This document shows, in pieces, positions 60,024 through 64,000 of a stretch of DNA of 64,000 nt; position 1 is the first letter of the stretch; each line of letters opens with the position of its first letter. Below the pieces are notes generated by a model. It saw only the letters and a list, made by a program, of their open reading frames with translations. It was not told the DNA's origin and ran no database searches. Source of the stretch: Periplaneta americana (Eukaryota > Arthropoda > Insecta > Blattodea > Blattidae); contig NC_091124.1 in assembly GCF_040183065.1 (NCBI RefSeq), positions 92,527,001 through 92,591,000 of the forward strand, written 5' to 3'. The translations under genes were made by a program, and so were the position numbers.

Positions 60024-61188
60024 AAGTTCGGTGAATGGTATCAGAAAGCAAAAAAGCCCTTCAAAATAGTCGCCACCCGCTACAACACACTTTTGACAAC
60101 GTTCGTACAGCTTCTGGAAACTATCAGCAAAAGCTTCCTGTGGAATTGATCGCAGAACGGCTGTCACACGATTTTTGATGGCATTCACATCCGCAAAACG
60201 TTCACCTTTCATGGCCGCCTTCAAGCGGGGAAACAGGAAGAAGTCCGCAGGAGCCAGATCAGGGGAGTACGGAGGGTTATTGTCATGGAGCAGCATCCAT
60301 TTGCCAGTCCTGTGCAACTCAGTCCGAACCCGCCGGGTACGCTGTAGCAATCTGTTCAAAACGGACTGGTAAAATGCAGCATTAATGGTTTGACCTGCAG
60401 GAACAAATTCCTTGTGGATGATACCGTTGTTGTCCAAGAAGGCGATCAACAGTGTTTTCACCTTGGATTTTTGCATACGGCTTTTTTTTGGTCGCGGGGA
60501 AGTCGGTGAACACCATGACATCGATTGCTGTTTTGATTCTGGATCGAAATGGTAGCACCAGGTCTCATCTCCCGTAACGATAGTTTTCAGAAGCAATGGA
60601 TCCTGGTCACACATGGAAATGAAATCACCAGAAGTTTCCATCCGTTTTGCTTTCTGCTCGTCTGTGAGCTTGTGCGGCACAAATCGGGAGCAGATCTTCC
60701 GCTTACCCAAATCATCGCGGACGATGGTGTGCATCGTGTCCTTGCTAATGTCCAATTCCTCCGCAATCAATCTTAGAGTCAGTCGCCTATCTTGTGCCAG
60801 CATTTGTCGCACTTTCTTGATCATTTCTGGGGTTCTGCTTGCCGATGGCCAACCTGAACGTGGCTCATCCTCAATTGTTTCCTTCCCTTCACGGAAGCAT
60901 TTAAACCATTCGTAAACACATTTTCTGCTCACGGCTTCCCTCCCGTACACCTGCACCAACATTCCATGTGTCTCCGTTGCAGTCTTACCCAATTTGTAGC
61001 TGAACTTGATGTTTACACGTTGCTCCATTGCGCTGTGACACTTCCTCTCACTCTGACTATGTTCAACTGGTCGCATGCTGTGTACGATTCTCCCCAAGTC
61101 TCTGAAGAACCATGAGCATGCGCAAGCACATGCGCCAAGTTGCCATTCAGATATGACACCATTCACCGAACTTTTTAGACACACCACG
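60024..61188 (-). pseudogene. mariner transposase, minus-strand copy, internal deletion
   Basis: An uninterrupted frame covers the transposase from MEQRVNIKFSYKLGKTATET through WFKCFREGKETIEDEPRSGW, IVTGDETWCYHFDPES (first Asp), GKWMLLHDN (second Asp), YSPDLAPADFFLFPRLKAAM (third Asp) and ADSFQKLYERCQKCVVAGGD. About 23 residues are missing between LLHDN and PPYSPDL (near 60285), so the DD34D spacing is destroyed despite the long frame. The frame continues 5' upstream and 3' past the normal end into the central junction (437 codons in total, 61187 to 59874), an artefact of fusion. Confidence 0.9.
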
Positions 61189-61190
61189 TA

Positions 61191-61849
61191 TAGCTGGAGT
61201 ATATGCTTTCAGACTAGGCAGTGTCGTTTTATCCGGAAACATTTTTCACGTGCTCCAATTCACATAACTTTTTCCATTGTCCTTCAAACATTTGTGCTTT
61301 CTGTCATTCCACTCCGCGATGTTTAACACCCATTTACAGTTGTTTACACTTTCTAAATCACTCAGATACCTGTATAGCTTCTACGTAAACAACACCAAGG
61401 GAATCTCTGCCTTCATTCGACTCACATGCAGTGTTGCTCCACAGCTGACAACATGATTATATTTCTCTTACAGCTACTGCATCACTATCTAGGGGTTCAT
61501 TTGAGAACATATTCTCACCAACAAACACTTTTGTCAAAAACTAACATACAACATTGTTCCAGCGACACATACATGTAATCTTTGAGTATGTTAACATATT
61601 ATTTGTCAGTGTGCATATAGTGTAACAACAACCTCCCCCAATGTGGGGAGAGTTGTTACATGGGTTGCAATACATTAATGATGGAATTCTGCCATCTAGG
61701 CCCACTCTGATGAGTAATCCTGGTATTCATCATCAGAGTTACAATTTATTATACTTGACACGATTATGAGCCTATTTTCGACATCTGATACATTGAAATC
61801 ATTTGCTTGGTGGTCTGATTTCGATTCAAAAACAGCCATATTCTTTCTC
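61191..61849. other. sequence between mariner pair and pogo copy 2
   Basis: The left part continues the pogo copy interrupted at 58888. Around 61760-61780 the minus strand reads FQCIRCRK, possibly a decayed Cys-rich C-terminus of pogo copy 2. The remainder is unassigned. Confidence 0.35.
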
Positions 61850-62880
61850 AGACGACTCACCTACTTTGGCATTTCTAGTTTTCTTACTTTTACATCCCTA
61901 AGGCAATAGTTGACACCGTTTTGCAGCTTTCTTACACTTATCTGCATCAGCTTCTAACACTGCTTTGATGGGAGTATCAGTTAATACAGCACTCACCCTC
62001 ATCTTCCTTTTGTGAGCAGTCTTACAAGCAGAGGTCTCAATATATCTGGGCTCACTTGAATGTTTTCCTTCGGAGTTGTTTGGCCTGAAGCAACACTTGA
62101 TGTAGAAGGTATACTGTAAACTTCTGTATTGGTAGGGGACTCTAGTGGTTCTGGTTCATCAGAATGTCCCGAAGCTGAAAGTTTGCTGCAGATGTCATCA
62201 TTTGTATGGATGTTCAATCACAGCAGAAGGGATAAAGGTGTCTCTATTAATGGTCATAAACCAGTCTCTAGAAATCCAGCCTTAATATGTTTTATGTGAC
62301 TGCATTAGGTAATGCCTGACATACTATGGATGGATTGTCGTATATGGTCATAGTTTTTCCTGCATTGTTTTTCATCCATGCATCAGAAGCACTGATAACA
62401 AATTTCTTAAAGTGACCAAACACAGACCTGTCCAAAGGCTGTAATTTGTGGGATGTAAGTGATGGGAAAGACAGGAACACTAGGTACGCTACTTCCTTTG
62501 GCTAGGTCCAAGACCTGAATGTCAAGGGTGATTGGTAATTATCTAAAAGGAGCAGAACTGGTCTTTCTCTATTAGCCCCAGAATATCAAATGAAATGTCT
62601 CACAAAGGACTGAAAATCTTGACCTGTCATCTATCCTAATTTGTTTGCAGATCCTGCACTGTAGTGACTGCAGTCTCGTCCTCATTGTACACATCTTGAC
62701 ATTGGAATTTATATCTGTTGTACACTTGACTCGGATTAGTGAAAATGTTTCCACGTTGTTCCTGTTGAAGCTTGTCACTCTGCTTAGACTTGTGGCTTGT
62801 AATGTCTGGATAGAAAGAGAATTCTTTCTTTCGAGAAGTCCCGACAGCTAGTCACTAGATGCATGTCCGTATCACTCCAA
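61850..62880 (-). pseudogene. pogo/Tigger-type transposase, copy 2
   Basis: Minus strand from 62870: LSGLLERKNSLSIQTLQATS, TSFNRNNVETF, KFQCQDVYNEDETAVTTVQD (first catalytic Asp), a deletion, RPVLLLLDNYQSPLTF (second), HKLQPLDRSVFGHFKKFVIS, DAWMKNNAGKTMTIYDNPSI, then SGHSDEPEPLESPTNTEVYS, VASGQTTPKENIQVSPDILR and RVSAVLTDTPIKAVLEADAD. A different subfamily member from copy 1, broken by stops and shifts. Confidence 0.82.
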
Positions 62881-62898
62881 CCACTTTGAAAAGTAATA

Positions 62899-62985
62899 CA
62901 GTAAAATTCCTCGTATCCGGCACCCAAATAGCTAGCAATACCAAAACAACGACACTTTTGTCTAGGCCAAAAAAAAAAAAAAAAG
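62899..62985 (+). mobile_element. solo pogo/Tigger-type terminus
   Basis: Starts cagtaaaattcctcgtatcc after TA and continues ggcacccaaata, aataccaaaacaacgacact, then a poly-A run. It matches the ends at 41801 and 30935. The partner end is not visible in the window. Confidence 0.6.
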
Positions 62986-63448
62986 TCATTCATGCAAAAG
63001 GGAGAGTTGGACGAAGATGTGAGTGGTTTTTGTGGATCGCACATGCTGTATATTATGTTTACTCTTTACATTGTTCACGTGTGAAAACATAGACTGAAAA
63101 CCCCGTTACGTCTCTGGAGTAAATTGGGTAGCATCGGTAAGCTGTTATTTGGGCCTTGCAAACAATGTGCAGAGATGATATCTTTAAATTTACCACTTGA
63201 ACTCGCCTGTTTCGAAGGAGTGTTGGATAAGTCTAAATAGGAAAATGTGAAATTCTCTGTGCCTACAGCATGTAAAAGTTTCATTAGAGTGATAGATGGT
63301 ATAATTAATTAATTATATAAACAAGCAGACATTGAGCACTATTTCATTGTCTTCACTGTTCTTCATGTCACATGACTTACATGGCCACCATTTAAAATTG
63401 TCATAAGGTTACGAAAACTTTTAGTATTTTTTACACTATTCTGTATTA

Positions 63449-63636
63449 CCACAGTCTAGTATATACAGTCACGAAGCTCAATACGTAGTAAATATGCATC
63501 CATAGATAGTTGCTAACCACTAGGATCGCTAATATCGCCTCATTACAGACAATGCGAAATAGTACTGGCACAGTCTATTGTTCCTAGCACCCTCACAACT
63601 CAAGCTTCGTGACTGTATACATATACTAGACTGTGG
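63449..63636. mobile_element. MITE with about 38-bp inverted termini
   Basis: The left end ccacagtctagtatatacag followed by tcacgaagct matches the reverse complement of the right end (ccacagtctagtatatgtat, acagtcacgaagct). The interior is non-coding, 188 bp in total. Confidence 0.85.
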
Positions 63637-63666
63637 AATTACTGTATTACAGTAATTGAAGGGGTT

Positions 63667-63894
63667 GGCGGAAGATAGTGCTAACCCACATCAACCTTAT
63701 TTTGAGATATAGTGCTTTTAAAGTTTACCCAAATCTGCAATTTTACCACATTTATTTTGTTTAAGGTTTTATGATTTTAGCAGCATATCTTCTTGATCAA
63801 AATGACCTATAACAATAAACCTTAATGTATAGGCAAAATTACTTTTTATTTGGAACAAGTATCTTTACTTTTGTGGGTTAGCACTATCTTCCAG
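63667..63894. mobile_element. MITE with about 22-bp inverted termini
   Basis: The left end ggcggaagatagtgctaacc and the reverse complement of the right end (tctggaagatagtgctaacc) both continue cac. It lies 30 bp after the previous MITE; the interior is AT-rich. Confidence 0.75.
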
Positions 63895-64000
63895 AAAACA
63901 AATCAAGACTTTCATTGATTTAAAAAATTAAACAACCTTTGTTTATACAATAATAAACCTAGTTGCATTATTTTGCGAATATGAAATGATTATTCATTTA

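Larger units (their letters stand above)
58889..61188. mobile_element. 2.3 kb palindrome of two inverted mariner copies
   Basis: Both outer ends read cgtggtgtgtctaaaaagtt/cggtgaatg in inverted orientation, with a single TA on each side (58887-58888 and 61189-61190). A plus-strand copy runs from 58889 to about 59929; a minus-strand copy runs from 61188 to about 60024, where its own 3' end (tgataccattcaccgaactt) is found. Between them, 59859-59926 and 59961-60020 are inverted repeats of the same internal transposase segment. It is inserted into pogo/Tigger copy 1. Confidence 0.9.

Noticed and set aside
59874-61187. domesticated mariner transposase gene
   Set aside because: The open frame has lost catalytic spacing and is part of a palindromic insertion; no sign of host exons or selection.

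Overview
The window looks like insect nuclear DNA. It is AT-rich, with multi-kilobase introns ending in good GT/AG splice sites, several tRNA-derived SINE families, and dense DNA transposons and non-LTR elements. The SINE families resemble ones I associate with cockroaches, so a blattodean is my best guess. That is inference, not something proved here.

The one host gene I can reconstruct fully lies on the + strand, from 5319 to 48017. It is a metallo-beta-lactamase/beta-CASP nuclease of the SNM1 family. The residues after the HxHxDH motif (HTVGL.STW) identify it as SNM1B/Apollo (DCLRE1B). Eight exons (5319-5381, 12888-13004, 17577-17709, 20593-20684, 31380-31477, 34214-34298, 39802-39941, 46208-48017) join in consistent phase into 845 codons. 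All of the metal-binding motifs are present. A long, Ser/Lys-rich, apparently disordered C-terminal half sits in the last exon. Upstream, on the - strand (3551 to 3100), are two phase-compatible exons of a divergent gene I do not recognise. The 1.8 kb between the two genes is the likely shared promoter region.

Most other sequence is transposons, many of them nested, with target-site duplications that show the insertion order. Intron 1 holds a hAT pseudogene cut by two MITEs (one a foldback carrying telomere-like CCTAA repeats), mariner-type elements, SINEs and a LINE tail. Introns 2 and 3 hold a mariner-like element and an antisense LINE with two younger insertions. Intron 4 holds a 2.4 kb element of unknown family, a mariner split by a MITE, and two hAT-type elements sharing one 8-bp target. 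Intron 5 has a 2.1 kb long-inverted-repeat element. Intron 6 has a hAT MITE, a LINE with RNase H and a nearly intact Tc1. Intron 7 has a Penelope-like element with a GIY-YIG domain, split cleanly by a pogo-type MITE.

The 16 kb downstream of the gene is a transposon graveyard: a rearranged piggyBac, a Ty3/gypsy RT fragment, Harbinger and pogo/Tigger pseudogenes, and a 2.3 kb palindrome of two inverted mariner copies flanked by a single TA duplication. I see no second host gene to the right of 48.3 kb. I found no CRISPR array, rRNA or convincing functional tRNA gene. The system closest to novel here is the TE architecture (inverted mariner pair, shared-target hATs, permuted piggyBac) rather than a new pathway.
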